Assembly: GCF_901709675.1 (NCBI RefSeq)
Contig: NC_051102.1
Coordinates: 3,519,912-3,583,911, forward strand
DNA: 64,000 bases
From: Syngnathus acus
Taxonomy: Eukaryota > Chordata > Actinopteri > Syngnathiformes > Syngnathidae
Direction of reading: 5' to 3'
Shown here piece by piece: positions 11,426-21,735 of the stretch. The notes under the pieces were generated by a model. It was not told the origin of the DNA and did no database searches. It saw nothing but the letters and a program-made list of their open reading frames with translations. Made by a program: the position numbers and the translations under genes. Numbering within the stretch: the stretch's first letter is position 1; each line of letters starts with the position of its first letter.

Positions 11426-11497
11426 GGTTCCATACTGTAGTGGTTTGTGCTGTGGACTCTCACCCCAGCGACCTGAGTTCAAGTCTCAGTGGAACTT
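11426..11497 (+). tRNA. Gln-type tRNA body with Glu anticodon loop, copy 6 (CTC)
   Basis: The loop is CTCTCAC. The D loop is altered (GGTTTG). The last acceptor base pair is G-U (TGGAACT side). The anticodon stem GTGGA/CCCAG has two mismatches. TTTT follows. Probable pseudogene. Confidence 0.4.
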
Positions 11498-11592
11498 CAA
11501 CTATTTTGGCATTTACCTATTCCTATCTATACTATTTGCTTGTGAGCTGCTCTATAAAACCATATAGGTAACTTCCATGGATTAACAGTGTG

Positions 11593-11664
11593 GGTTCCAT
11601 ACTGTAGTGGTTAGTGCTCTGGACTCTCACCCCAGCAACCTGAGTTCAAGTCTCAGTGGAACCT
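11593..11664 (+). tRNA. Gln-type tRNA body with Glu anticodon loop, copy 7 (CTC)
   Basis: The acceptor and T stems are perfect and the loop is CTCTCAC. The anticodon stem CTGGA/CCCAG fails only at 31-39. A-box base 10 is C, which costs a D-stem pair. TTTT follows. This is one of the best preserved copies. Confidence 0.48.
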
Positions 11665-11768
11665 CGACTATTTTGGCATTTACCTATTCCTATTTATACT
11701 ATTCCTATATCTGGCTTGTGAGCTGCTCCATAAAACCATATACGTAACTTCCATGGAATAATGGTGTG

Positions 11769-11840
11769 CGTTCCATAGTGTAGTGGTTAATGCTCTGGTC
11801 TCTCACCCCAGTGACCTGAGTTCAAGTCTCAGTGGAACCT
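11769..11840 (+). tRNA. Gln-type tRNA body with Glu anticodon loop, copy 8 (CTC)
   Basis: The first base is C instead of G, as in copy 5. The loop is CTCTCAC with stem CTGGT/CCCAG. The T stem is intact. TTTT follows. Probable pseudogene. Confidence 0.4.
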
Positions 11841-11933
11841 GAACTATTTTGACATTTACCTATTCCTATCTATGCTTTGCTTGTGAGCTGCTCCATAAAA
11901 CCATATAGGTAACCTCCATGGATTAATGGTGTG

Positions 11934-12005
11934 GGTTCCATACTGTAGTGGTTAGTGCTCTGGACTCTCACCCCAGCGACCAGAGTTCAAGTCTCAGTGG
12001 AACCT
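11934..12005 (+). tRNA. Gln-type tRNA body with Glu anticodon loop, copy 9 (CTC)
   Basis: The acceptor is perfect, the loop is CTCTCAC, and the stem CTGGA/CCCAG has one mismatch. The T stem has an A-A mismatch (CAGAG/CTCAG). TTTT follows. Confidence 0.43.
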
Positions 12006-12096
12006 CAAGTATTTTGGCATTTACCTATTCCTATCTATACTACTTGTGAGCTGCTCCATAAAACCATATAGGTAACATCCATGAAGTAATGGCATG

Positions 12097-12168
12097 GGTT
12101 CCATAGTGTAGTGGTTAGTGCTCTGTACTCTCACCCCAGCGACCTGAGTTCAAATCCCAGTGGGACCA
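12097..12168 (+). tRNA. Gln-type tRNA body with Glu anticodon loop, copy 10 (CTC, last)
   Basis: The loop is CTCTCAC with stem CTGTA/CCCAG. The T stem has one mismatch. The acceptor contains a G-U pair and the discriminator is A, not T. The array spacer is lost right after this copy, so the usual TTTT terminator is missing. Confidence 0.42.
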
Positions 12169-12241
12169 AAAATATCTTATCCTTGAAAAATTTGCAACAG
12201 AGTTGCTCGTGTGCTCCCCCATAAAACCATATACCTCCTTA

Positions 12242-12792
12242 GACCTGGGGTTGGTGTTAGGGTAAGGGTTAGGGTTAGGAATAGGGTAAGAGGTAGGGTT
12301 AAGGTTAGGGCTAGGGCTAGGAATAGGGTAAGAGGTAGGGTTAAGGTTAGGGCTAGGGCTAGGAATAGGGTAAGAGGTAGGGTTAAGGTTAGGGCTAGGG
12401 CTAGGAATAGGGTAAGAGGTAGGGTTAAGGTTAGAGCTAGGGCTAGGAATAGGGTAAGAGGTAGGGTTAAGGTTAGAGCTAGGGCTAGGAATAGGGTAAG
12501 AGGTAGGGTTAAGGTTGGAGCTAGGGCTAGGAATAGGGTAAGAGGTAGGGTTAAGGTTAGAGCTAGGGCTAGGAATAAGGTTAGAGCTAGGGCTAGGAAT
12601 AGGGTAAGAGGTAGGGTTAAGGTTAGGGCTAGGAGTAGGAATAGGGTAAGAGCTAGGGTTAAGGTTAGAGCTAGGGCTAGGAGTAGGGTAAGAGCTAGGA
12701 ATAGGGTTAGGGCTAGGGTTAGGGTTAGGAATAGGGTAAGAGCTAGGTTAGGGCTAGGGTTAGGGTTAGGAATAGGGTAAGAGGTAGGAGGA
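12242..12792 (+). repeat. Telomere-like minisatellite with a 42-bp higher-order unit
   Basis: The core, from 12280 to about 12640, repeats every 42 bp. Marker AATAGGGTAAG starts at 12280, 12322, 12364, 12406, 12448, 12490 and 12532. Each unit is seven hexamers: TAGGAA TAGGGT AAGAGG, then TAGGGT TAAGGT TAGGGC, then TAGGGC. All look like degenerate TTAGGG. The flanks are less regular. Because 42 is a multiple of three and stops are missing, both strands show long open frames with a 14-residue period. These are repeat artefacts, not genes. Confidence 0.93.
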
Positions 12793-12879
12793 GAAGACGA
12801 CAGCCAACGTGGCCTCCTCCGCAAGTAGCAAGAAATGGTGCAAGACCAACTTGTGAAACAAATGTCGTCAACCAAACGT

Positions 12880-13194
12880 CGAGCTCGTCGAGCTCGAGCT
12901 GGCAGGCTTAGGACCGGCGGACGGGCAGTCATCCCGACCGTCGACTGTCAGTGCCTCAACTCAATGTCAAGGGCCTAACATACCGCCAAACTTGAAGTCC
13001 TGCGTCACCTGGCTGACTCCAACGAGGCAGCGGTTCTGCTCCTGCAGGAGACACACTGCCCATCGGCATGCGAGTGTGGTGACCCTGAGCAGACCGCCGA
13101 CCATATAATCAACATCTGCCCCTTATATGGACTACCCTCGGAAGCCAGCCTCTGGGACCAGAGATGCGGGCATGGCTACGAGTTGGACATCTGA
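12880..13194 (+). pseudogene. Internally deleted non-LTR retrotransposon ORF remnant
   Basis: The stretch 12958-12987 reads QLNVKGLTYR, similar to the start of an APE-type endonuclease (QWN-EGLT). After one extra C, the open frame 12988-13194 continues with KLEVLRHLADSNEAAVLLLQ, then ETHC, a typical endonuclease motif. It then passes directly into CECGDPEQTADHIINICPLY, which normally belongs to the cysteine/histidine motif near the C-terminus of the reverse transcriptase ORF. The reverse transcriptase between them is absent. The remnant therefore looks like a 5'-3' deletion derivative. I cannot name the clade with certainty. Confidence 0.7.
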
Positions 13195-13425
13195 CGTTAC
13201 ACGAAAGAAGAAGTAAAGGTGGACCCCGCAAAGCCTGAAGGTTAGAAACAGGCCCCACATGTGACTGAAAAACTGACATGTAAAATAAAGTTTTGAATTG
13301 TGTTTATTGAAAGTGATTTTTAGTAACAAGATTTTTTTTGGGACTTGCCTGATTTTCTTCATAGTTCTTGGACCACTAGAAAGGGTGGACCCCACAAATC
13401 AGTAAAGTACTTTGGGTTAACAAGG

Positions 13426-13505
<80 letters not shown>
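13426..13505 (+). repeat. (TG)n microsatellite, about 80 bp
   Basis: A nearly perfect run of TG dinucleotides that opens with ATGTG and closes with TGTCTG. It is the longest dinucleotide tract in the window and can adopt left-handed DNA. Confidence 0.98.
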
Positions 13506-13506
<1 letters not shown>

Positions 13507-16463
13507 TGTATGCACATTATTGCTGTGCACGAATGAGTCATAATTTGTAAACTCGTTTGATTGGGCATGCCATATTAGTAATTGATTGATAATGTGCGGA
13601 CTTGGATGTGATGCACGGGGAGTGCCGTTTTGTGGTTAGCGCTAGACAGTTACAAACCAGAGAAAATTACATTTTACTTGGCAGTAATTGTGCGCTTCCT
13701 AAGCTTGATTCATATTTGTTTTTGGTAACATCTGAGTAGCCAACAGAACAAGGGCAGAGGCCCGTAATATAGGAGGAGGCACCCCCCCCAAACCTCTGGC
13801 TGAGGTGGAGGAGCTGGCCCTGAGTCAGACTTATGGACGGTCGATCGTTGATGACATCCCTGGGGGGAAAAGTTCATCAGACGCTTCTTTACAGGGAATT
13901 TAATGTCTCTATGTGAGAGAAGGAGGAAAAAAAAGCTACTGCTCGCAAAAAAAATGTAGTGTGGTGCACAAAATTTGCACTAATGAGACGGCAGGGCCAC
14001 TTGGTGTTAGATTTGATATATATTGACAATATAAATGATAATTTTGCACGTGAAATGAAAACCTCTCACACAAAAACTCCCCTGGAACGAAAGCACATCC
14101 AGACAAGGTCTGAAGAGCATCTCCCCACGCAGGGCAGCACAAATTAAATGTGCCTGGATGTCGATCGGATTTTTTTCAAGCTAGAACCAGATTTAACCAC
14201 CATTTGCAGTGATATTGCAAATAATAATTTATGACTGAAGGATTTTCCAAATTGGACGATTATATATGGGAAGTCCAAGTGACCACATAGGGAAAGGAGG
14301 AGTGGTCCACTTCAAGGTGAGCTTAGATCAGAGGAGATTGTGCAAGCAGCTGCTGTGGAATGCATGGAGGATTCTGTTTGATGAGATTCAACAAGACTGA
14401 CCCTACTGACTGTGATTAGAAATTCCACTCGAGTAAAGTCTGCATCCTGCCGAGTTTCTGTAAATGCGATTACGCGCATGAATCCCGGCAACAAAACAGT
14501 GAGAGCAGTTGGACTGCATGTCTTGAAGATGAGCAGAATCAAAACCGGTTCAAACAGGTGCCATTTTAAAAACCTAATGTGTGACGAGGTAATTCAGTTT
14601 TTGTTTGTTTATTTCTTCACAGCGTGACATGTAGTAATTTATTTCATGCAAAATCTTTGCTGTGCCAGATCACTTGATGTTTAGTCTTAAATATATATAT
14701 TTTTTTCTCTTCCATGAACGCTAAACCTCCGCAGCAACTTGTTTCACCCATCTGGGCATTGCTCCCATATAAAATGGGATTAACAAAGCAACCATTCAAA
14801 GAGCACTGCTGCTCTTCTGTAACGCGGTCTCATTTTGATGTTGACTTAATACAACATCCACGTCAGCTCTCGCAAAAACCAGCACGCTTGGTGCAATGAA
14901 CCAAACAAACACCAAAGCTTTTTACTATTCAGCAATGAATAGCAAGTACTATTTCTGTTGTGTCCCATTGCTTCACCCATTTGTTCTTCTGTGGAGCCAC
15001 GCATATGAAAAAATAATTTAATCAATGTGTTTGGAAAATAAATGTACATTGAGGGCGGGAAAAATGTTAATCCCTTTTCTACTTTCATCCCAGTATCTTC
15101 CTAAAGTGTTTAATATGTTATGCATATATTCCTGTCCAACAGATGTGACAAGGATTCCAATGTGTCACGGACATGTTTGCAAATAAAGCAGGGTTACATA
15201 TTATTTGAGCTCCTTTGTAATATATAATTGCTGTCTGTGAATACATTTTTTGAGTTCATCAATTTATATTACACAATTTTAAAGAGAAAAAAAAAATCCA
15301 CTTGAGTTGGAATAATTTCTAGGCACTTACTCGGCCACTTTGCTTGTCAATTTTTCATCGGGCAAAACGACAAAAGGCTTTGAAGTCCATTTAAGTGAGG
15401 AAAAAGCTTAGCAGTTGAGAGAAAAGCATCAAGGTGACCCTGCTGACTGACGTTCAAAAAAGGCAATTTAGCATGCGAGCCAAGAAGCACAAGTACTCCA
15501 CTAGAAACTACTCTTAACTTCTCATCATATTGAAAAAGCCATGGCTCAATGGAAAGGGTATACATTCTGAATCTGTTTCTGGAATTTTTCCCTCTCCAAA
15601 TGTAATGAAGAAAACATATCTGATTTGATGCGAGTATAATCTGCTACTGTAAAACAGTGGGTGTGTTAGCATGCAATCACGGGTTCGGGATCATACAAAA
15701 TTATTTTTGTATCGCACACCAGATGTTTTGATATGATGGTGCCAGTGTTTAAATAGTGATTACATAAGGACAGACTCCGCCCACTCCGTACTGCTACACT
15801 GACAATGTTGCTTTACCAAGAATTTATATTGTGGACTTTAATTTCCAATGTTTTTGGTCTAAGTAAAGACATTGTTATGAAAAAAGCTACTTTTTTTTTG
15901 TCAAGCCTTTCAATCTTTTCGTGAATTTGGCTTTCGTGTTTCGAGTCTTATTTTTTTATCATTATTGTACTTTGTTCAATTATACATTTGGAATTTGTTG
16001 AAATAAAACTTTTAAGATACAGTTTTATAATCACGTTATTATATCATGTACACTTTATAGTTTAATCACTGGAAATATGATGTCTCGGTATTGCTTCTGC
16101 CTTGTGAATGACTTTTACCCAGTGCATGGTATAGAACTAATTTAAAAGTCAGCATCCCATAATATTAAATAGGAAAACCAGTTACAGCATATCAAATGGA
16201 TGGATAGATTAATTGAGCGTTGAGAATTTTGTACCTTGTGTGGAACTGATTGATAGTTAATTGTTTCTTGATGCAAATGAGGCTAAACAAGGAGCATTAT
16301 TTCACTGCATCCAGCAGTCATGGTTAACATAATATCATTTGTGGTGTGAAGAAAAATATTATGAGAACTTGAGCTCCATCCACACTGACCTTCCCTGAAG
16401 CACAACTCTCCTCTGGGCATCATTTTGATACTGGCATCAAAACCATGACAACATTCAGAGAGA
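13506..16463. other. astn1 intron 1, no gene seen
   Basis: Plain AT-rich intron. Short C and A tracts only. Confidence 0.6.
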
Positions 16464-16929
16464 TACCGTATTGGCCCGAATACAAAACGGTGTTTTTTGC
16501 ATTGAAATAAGTGAAAAAGTGGGGGTCGTCTTACATTCGGGGTCAGACATTATACCCATTCACAACGCTAGATAGCGCCAGATATCTTCAAAGCGAATGC
16601 TGAACTTAACTCCCCAGGCCAAAGCGAACCCCTGTCAGGAAGAATAAAAATAAAAATAGCGGTAGCTATGTGATTGCACTTTAGTTTACATATTTAAATG
16701 TTCAGATATTAAGATTTGATAGACAGTTTTTGCTTGATTTGAATGAGGCAAAAAAGCATGCTTTTTTTCTCGAATATATTTTTATAATCATTTGTTTCAG
16801 ATGTACTGTAATTATTTTCTGTATAAAAATTTAATTTGGTGTTCAAAAAGTCCTTTTTCAAACTTGAGTCTTGAAAAAGAGGGGGTCGTCTTATAATCAG
16901 GGTCGTCTTATATTCGCGCCAATACGGTA
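16464..16929. mobile_element. MITE, family C (GTATTGG type)
   Basis: The left end is TACCGTATTGGCCCGAATAC and the right end is the inverse of TACCGTATTGGCGCGAATAT, with TA edges. GGGGGTCGTCTTA motifs are repeated near both ends. It is 466 bp and non-coding. It is the only member of this family in the window. Confidence 0.82.
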
Positions 16930-19900
16930 TTCTCTCAACCCACTAAATAATTAGATTTTGAATATAATTTAACTGGTCATTAGTTTTACCTAAAGATTTA
17001 TGCACGGCATATATTCATTTTTCTTGTTATGTGTAAGCAGTACACAGTCAAAGATCCAAAAAAATGTGTTTTGACATTTCCAATAATATCAGCAACGGGA
17101 CCAAAATCCGCAACAGATTCCATGCTCAGTTCCGATGCAGTTTGTAACTAAATCTATTTCCAATTAAGCCCAAACCAAGATTTAAAGTATACTGTAATAT
17201 CGACGCTTTTAAACCCTGCACAGTAACATCAATTACCGTAAGTTTTCCTTTTTTTTTCCACACTGCCAGAATTGATGAAAGTGAGGAAAACAAGCCAGGA
17301 GGCACACATTGGCAAAAAAGCAGCAAGTGAACAACAGCCCCTTTCACATTGACTGCTATAACATCCAACAGGGCATAAACAACATCAGCAGAATTATTCA
17401 CTGACTTGGCTGAGGGAAGATGAGAATAATAAAAAAATAAACTTCCACAGGACTATTGCTTTATACTCGCTGAGTGACAGCTATTTCACAATAAAAGGGA
17501 ATACAGTATTGAGATCATAAAATCCAACTTGCATCTTAGACAATGCCAGTAACTTCAATGTCGACAACATATTACCAGCCATTTGTAGACAGTATGGAGA
17601 ACTTCAACAAATTAAAAAAAAAAAGATACGCAATCTTAAAGCCATATTCACGACAGTAAACAAACATCAAATGCACACTCTTGCTATGCTCTTGTTAATG
17701 TCATGAATTTGTCTCCTAGCGTACAAAAGAAAGGCATAATCATGAATTGCTAGTATATTGGGGGTACTTCAAGTACCAGCATCAATACTTTAGAAGGCTA
17801 CAATCACCAATAGTAGTTTAAATGAAATACTTCAGCATTAGAAGTTTAAAAAGGGAAGGATTTGCCATCTACTTTTCCAGCAACCGCAGAATTCTATCTG
17901 CCAAGTTTCTGCTTATAGTGTATAAACTTTTTAAAGTGGGAAATAAGTTTCACACAGGTGCATAAAACCAGTGTGTAAAACAAGTATGTTAACTGCAGCT
18001 TTCGTAATCAGGCTGGTAAATGATAATACTCTGGGAAATGGGAGTGGCTCGGCGGATGGGCTATTCCTGTCCAGCGTAACAAGCTTATGCCCGTGTTGCC
18101 GATGTCGTATTTGCTGTGACGAGCCCCTGACAAGTAGGGGGGTTTATCTGGAGCACACAGGAGGCACAGCAATGAACTTATCATCATTCAGCCTTTCGGC
18201 GGTGGATATAACTGAATCCCAGTCATGTTGCTCCGACTGTATAGCGGCTCGGGTTCGTTAGCCATGCACACCAGCAAAACCCAATTTAAGGACAGTGGGT
18301 CTTTCAAACTTGAGCTCCGTGTATTGAAAAGAGAAAGGGCAGGTAAGGAAAGAATGAAGTTAGCCGTGTAATATAAAAGGCTGCTGGTGAAAAGGGAAAA
18401 TGGTTGGAGAGAAAAGTTCAATAACTTTGCAAGGACCTCTACACCCTGCATGTCAACTAGCTCCCAGGATGTTGATTGAAGCTTTGCTCGAGCCTGCAGC
18501 GGAGCTTTTCTTTTTCTTCCTTTTGCTTTGTTGGCAAATCGGTTATCCTGACACTGGAGTATACTAACAAATTTAAGTAGGAGGCTCAGGACAAAACTTT
18601 TTGGAGAAACTCTCAAGGGTCTTATGATAGCCGCGATGAAGAAAACAAACACTGTGCATCAAAACTGTGTCAAATTTCTTGTTATGCTTTCTTTTTTATC
18701 CTTTTTTTCTCAGGGCGGGGGTCAGCTACACAAATCCAGCCCTGGAGACTGCTAAGGCATGGCAAAGCAGGTTGAAGAAGTGATATTTCCATTCTTATTT
18801 CATGTGTCTAAATGAAATAGGTTCGCTTTGATCATTTTCACTCACGTATAGGCTGTGAAAACAAAATAAAGACTAAAGACGAATTCTCAGCCTGTTTTGT
18901 GAAAGTTGGCCTTTTGAAAGACTACGTGTCGCGGTCACGATGATATATTTCCATATGGGCAATTTCTAAAGCGTGCATTGTGATTTGACATGGATCGAGA
19001 CAAAAGAGGAACGTGACCTTAGTCGCAAAACAGATGCGTGACTCTCGCTGATATTAGATATTTCATGGGTAGTGCAGACAGAACAAATAAATCATTCGGG
19101 CTGTATAAGAAAAAATATCAAAGCCTTTTGAACTCAGTATAAAGCACTTTTGGAGAGCAAACTTTTCTGTGTCTATACCTGGAATCAGATAAGAAAAAAG
19201 AGCAGTCCTTATTTGATGAGGGTGTTGTAATACCTTTTTCCGATATACTGCCTTATTCAGTCCATTTTTCATCGCATCATCTCAAATGGATCGGGGCGTG
19301 GGCACCACATCTGACAGAACAAAGTGTCTTGGACCTCGCAATCTGGTGCAAATTGAAGGTGATTTTCAATAACTGCACTGACAAGCAGCAAAAGGCAAAT
19401 CCAAGTTTCCATTCTCACCAAATGACAGGCTGTAATAAATGAGACGATCGAACATACTGTGCCCTAAATGGACCATAGCCAGCTTGTTAGACAGAAATTG
19501 TCTATTGGCAATCTCTTTTGCGTTTCATTTTAATTCAGCCTATTTGAGCCTGACAACTCCGAGCATATTTTAGCTTTCATTATAACGTAACAAAGTTCCA
19601 AAGAAAAATGAAATAATGTCTTTAGGCTTTTCATTTCACTTTCATTTAAAATAAAATGGATTTTTTCTTTAAAAATAATGGTACCAGGATTAACAATTGT
19701 CTACAGTTGTAGACAAGCAACCATCAGTTAAAAGGCAGAGTGATCCTGTTTAAAAAGGGGCAGTCTACCCAAGTTATTTTCTGTAGAGATACATGTGCTG
19801 AAATAGATATGTTTTACAATACTGCCTAAAACTAGAGCGGGTCAGTGAGCACTGAGAAAAATAAGATAAAATTTCCATGTATGACATAAGAGCCGAATAG

Positions 19901-20839
19901 TTTGAGATTTTTTTTTAGCAAGGTATACGTTGCTATTTAAAAAACTGAATTGCATCATGGATTAAACAAAACGGTCTGTAAATTGTGGTTTATTTTCAAA
20001 AGCAAAGGAATTTATGAGGAGATGTTTTTCTTGCCAAAGGTGGTGAATATAAGCCGAAATACAGCAAATCCCCCTAAAATTAACAACCTTGGCTTAGTAA
20101 CAAATGGTGGAATGAGGATATTCTTCCCGGGGAAAAGAAAAAAAAACCCATCTCAACTGTTCACTGATTAGCTTTAGAATTACACTGAATGAATTTCAGC
20201 AGCATATTGAAACAAAGATTGTGACTAATTGTGGAAGTACTAATCCGATCTCATGGTAAAATATACCAAGGCTCAAACACAGACCCACCATATCTAAACA
20301 TATTAAGTAAACAATTCGATCACAAGCACACTGCAAAATGTCAACAACCTTGTATTTGGTGTTTGGTCTGTGTTTTATTTCACTGGTGTTGGCCAGTACA
20401 GTGTCATGCTTTTGACAGTATTGACAAAAGCTCCAACACTAATGCCTTCAAAATAGATACCACCCACTCTGTCAAAATCATACTGTATACTCACTTTTGT
20501 TTTTTCCTCGCAAAAATGGACAAATCTTGTTCTACATTTAACAAACTGATAAGCGGTTCAGAAAATGGTTGGATGGATTTCTCTAATGTGAAAATCCCTT
20601 CTATAATCCACATGCTGTTTGTTTCTATATTTGCTTGATAAATAGACAGATGATTGAGATTGGGGTGAAATGAAGGCTGCGTCTTTATTAATAACTGCAA
20701 ATGTGAAAAGATAAGATCATTTTCTAGAAATGTCATTTCGGTATCACTTTACAACATTTTTCCAGATGTGGAGGAAGGTGTTTATAGCAAAAGTCAAAAA
20801 TGTGCTTTTTAATAATAATAACAATATGCCCCCACCCAA
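16930..20839. other. astn1 intron 1, no convincing gene
   Basis: Holds a 154-codon open frame on the minus strand (18188-18652) with no recognisable domain and no splice context. I regard it as chance. Otherwise AT-rich intron. Confidence 0.55.
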
Positions 20840-21125
20840 CTTTTTAGTTAAGTTTGTAGTCATCGCAGGGGGCTGTCATTTTTCCCTGTACTCATAACTG
20901 TTGGTGATGGAAATTGATGTCACAGTGCCTAAACTCGCAAATGTCACAGCTCATCTGTGATCTGGGTTTGGTCATGTGACTTCTGCAAGCTGATCCTGGA
21001 GGCACTGTGACAACAATTTCAGTGGCAATCAGGTGTCAGCACGGGCTAAAAAGGCAGCCCTCCCTTTTCTTTGCATAATTCATATTCCACAAACCAAATA
21101 TTAATCAGAATACCATGTTTAATCT
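20840..21125. repeat. Diverged relative of the foldback repeat
   Basis: Shares order and words with 26400-26650: a GGGGG-TGTCATTTT start, GATGTCACAG, GTGATCTGGG, and the downstream word ATTCCACAAACCAAATATTA. Decayed. Confidence 0.5.
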
Positions 21126-21594
21126 AGTGAGGGCACATAAAACATAATGCCAGGAAAAGTTTTGACTTGACTAGTTTGAAGAAATAACCGCACCTTGAGA
21201 TAAAGTACCTCAGCAAGAAATTCACGAGCTTCACTCAACTTTGTCCGCCTAAACTTATTTACATTAAACTTCACAAATGCATAGAAAATCTGAACGGAAA
21301 AGGCCTTTTTTTCTTAAGACAGCTAGTTGGCTTTATTATGGAAATAGCTTCCGCTATGTGCAGGTAGACAGATTTACTTGTAACAAGTGATTATTTTGAT
21401 CCATCTACAAAACAAACTGCAGATGAATTATGCAAATGCTACATCTGTTTATAAACAAATAAACCTCTGTGGAGAATGGCATCGAATAATAACCAAGACT
21501 TCCGATTAAATATCAAGGAACAGCAGTGAAACCAGCTGTGATGCATGCAGTAATCTCCTGCACAGGCCAGAAAGGCAGACAGACATTTACATCC

Positions 21595-21735
21595 CGGGCG
21601 CTGTGGTCGTCATCAGATCCCGAGTGACCATGTTAAAGTAACCTTAAGCAAGATACTGAACCCCCACTTGGTCCTGGAGGTGTGTCATCAGGTAGGCTCC
21701 AGCTGAGCTTGTCTCTGGCACCTACCCTGACAATG
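21595..21735 (+). repeat. Possible dispersed repeat fragment
   Basis: AAGCAAGATACTGAACCCCC and the following CTTGGTCCTGG resemble a common fish repeat with GCACTGAACCCCCAACTGCTCC. Diverged, so low certainty. Confidence 0.35.

Larger units (their letters stand above)
10597..12168 (+). repeat. Tandem array of ten tRNA-bearing units, period about 167 bp
   Basis: Ten units run head to tail with starts spaced 160, 167, 167, 168, 167, 167, 176, 165 and 163 bp apart. Each has a 72-nt tRNA-like body followed by a conserved spacer of about 95 bp. The spacer contains CTATTTTGGCATTTACC just after the body, then TTGTGAGCTGCTCCATAAAA, then CATATAGGTAAC. The TTTT about 6-10 bases past the body can act as a Pol III terminator and is kept in copies 1-9. 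The spacer is about as well conserved as the bodies, so the array grew by local duplication of a whole unit. It lies in astn1 intron 1 on the strand opposite to astn1. Confidence 0.93.

Noticed and set aside
12177-12932. Long open frames of 251 codons (minus) and 189 codons (plus) over the minisatellite
   Set aside because: They follow from a 42-bp repeat without stop codons. The peptides are simple 14-residue repeats (Leu/Thr or Arg/Val).
18188-18652. 154-codon open frame on the minus strand in astn1 intron 1
   Set aside because: No recognised domain, no splice or promoter context, composition like the surrounding DNA. Treated as chance, though RNA reads could revive it.
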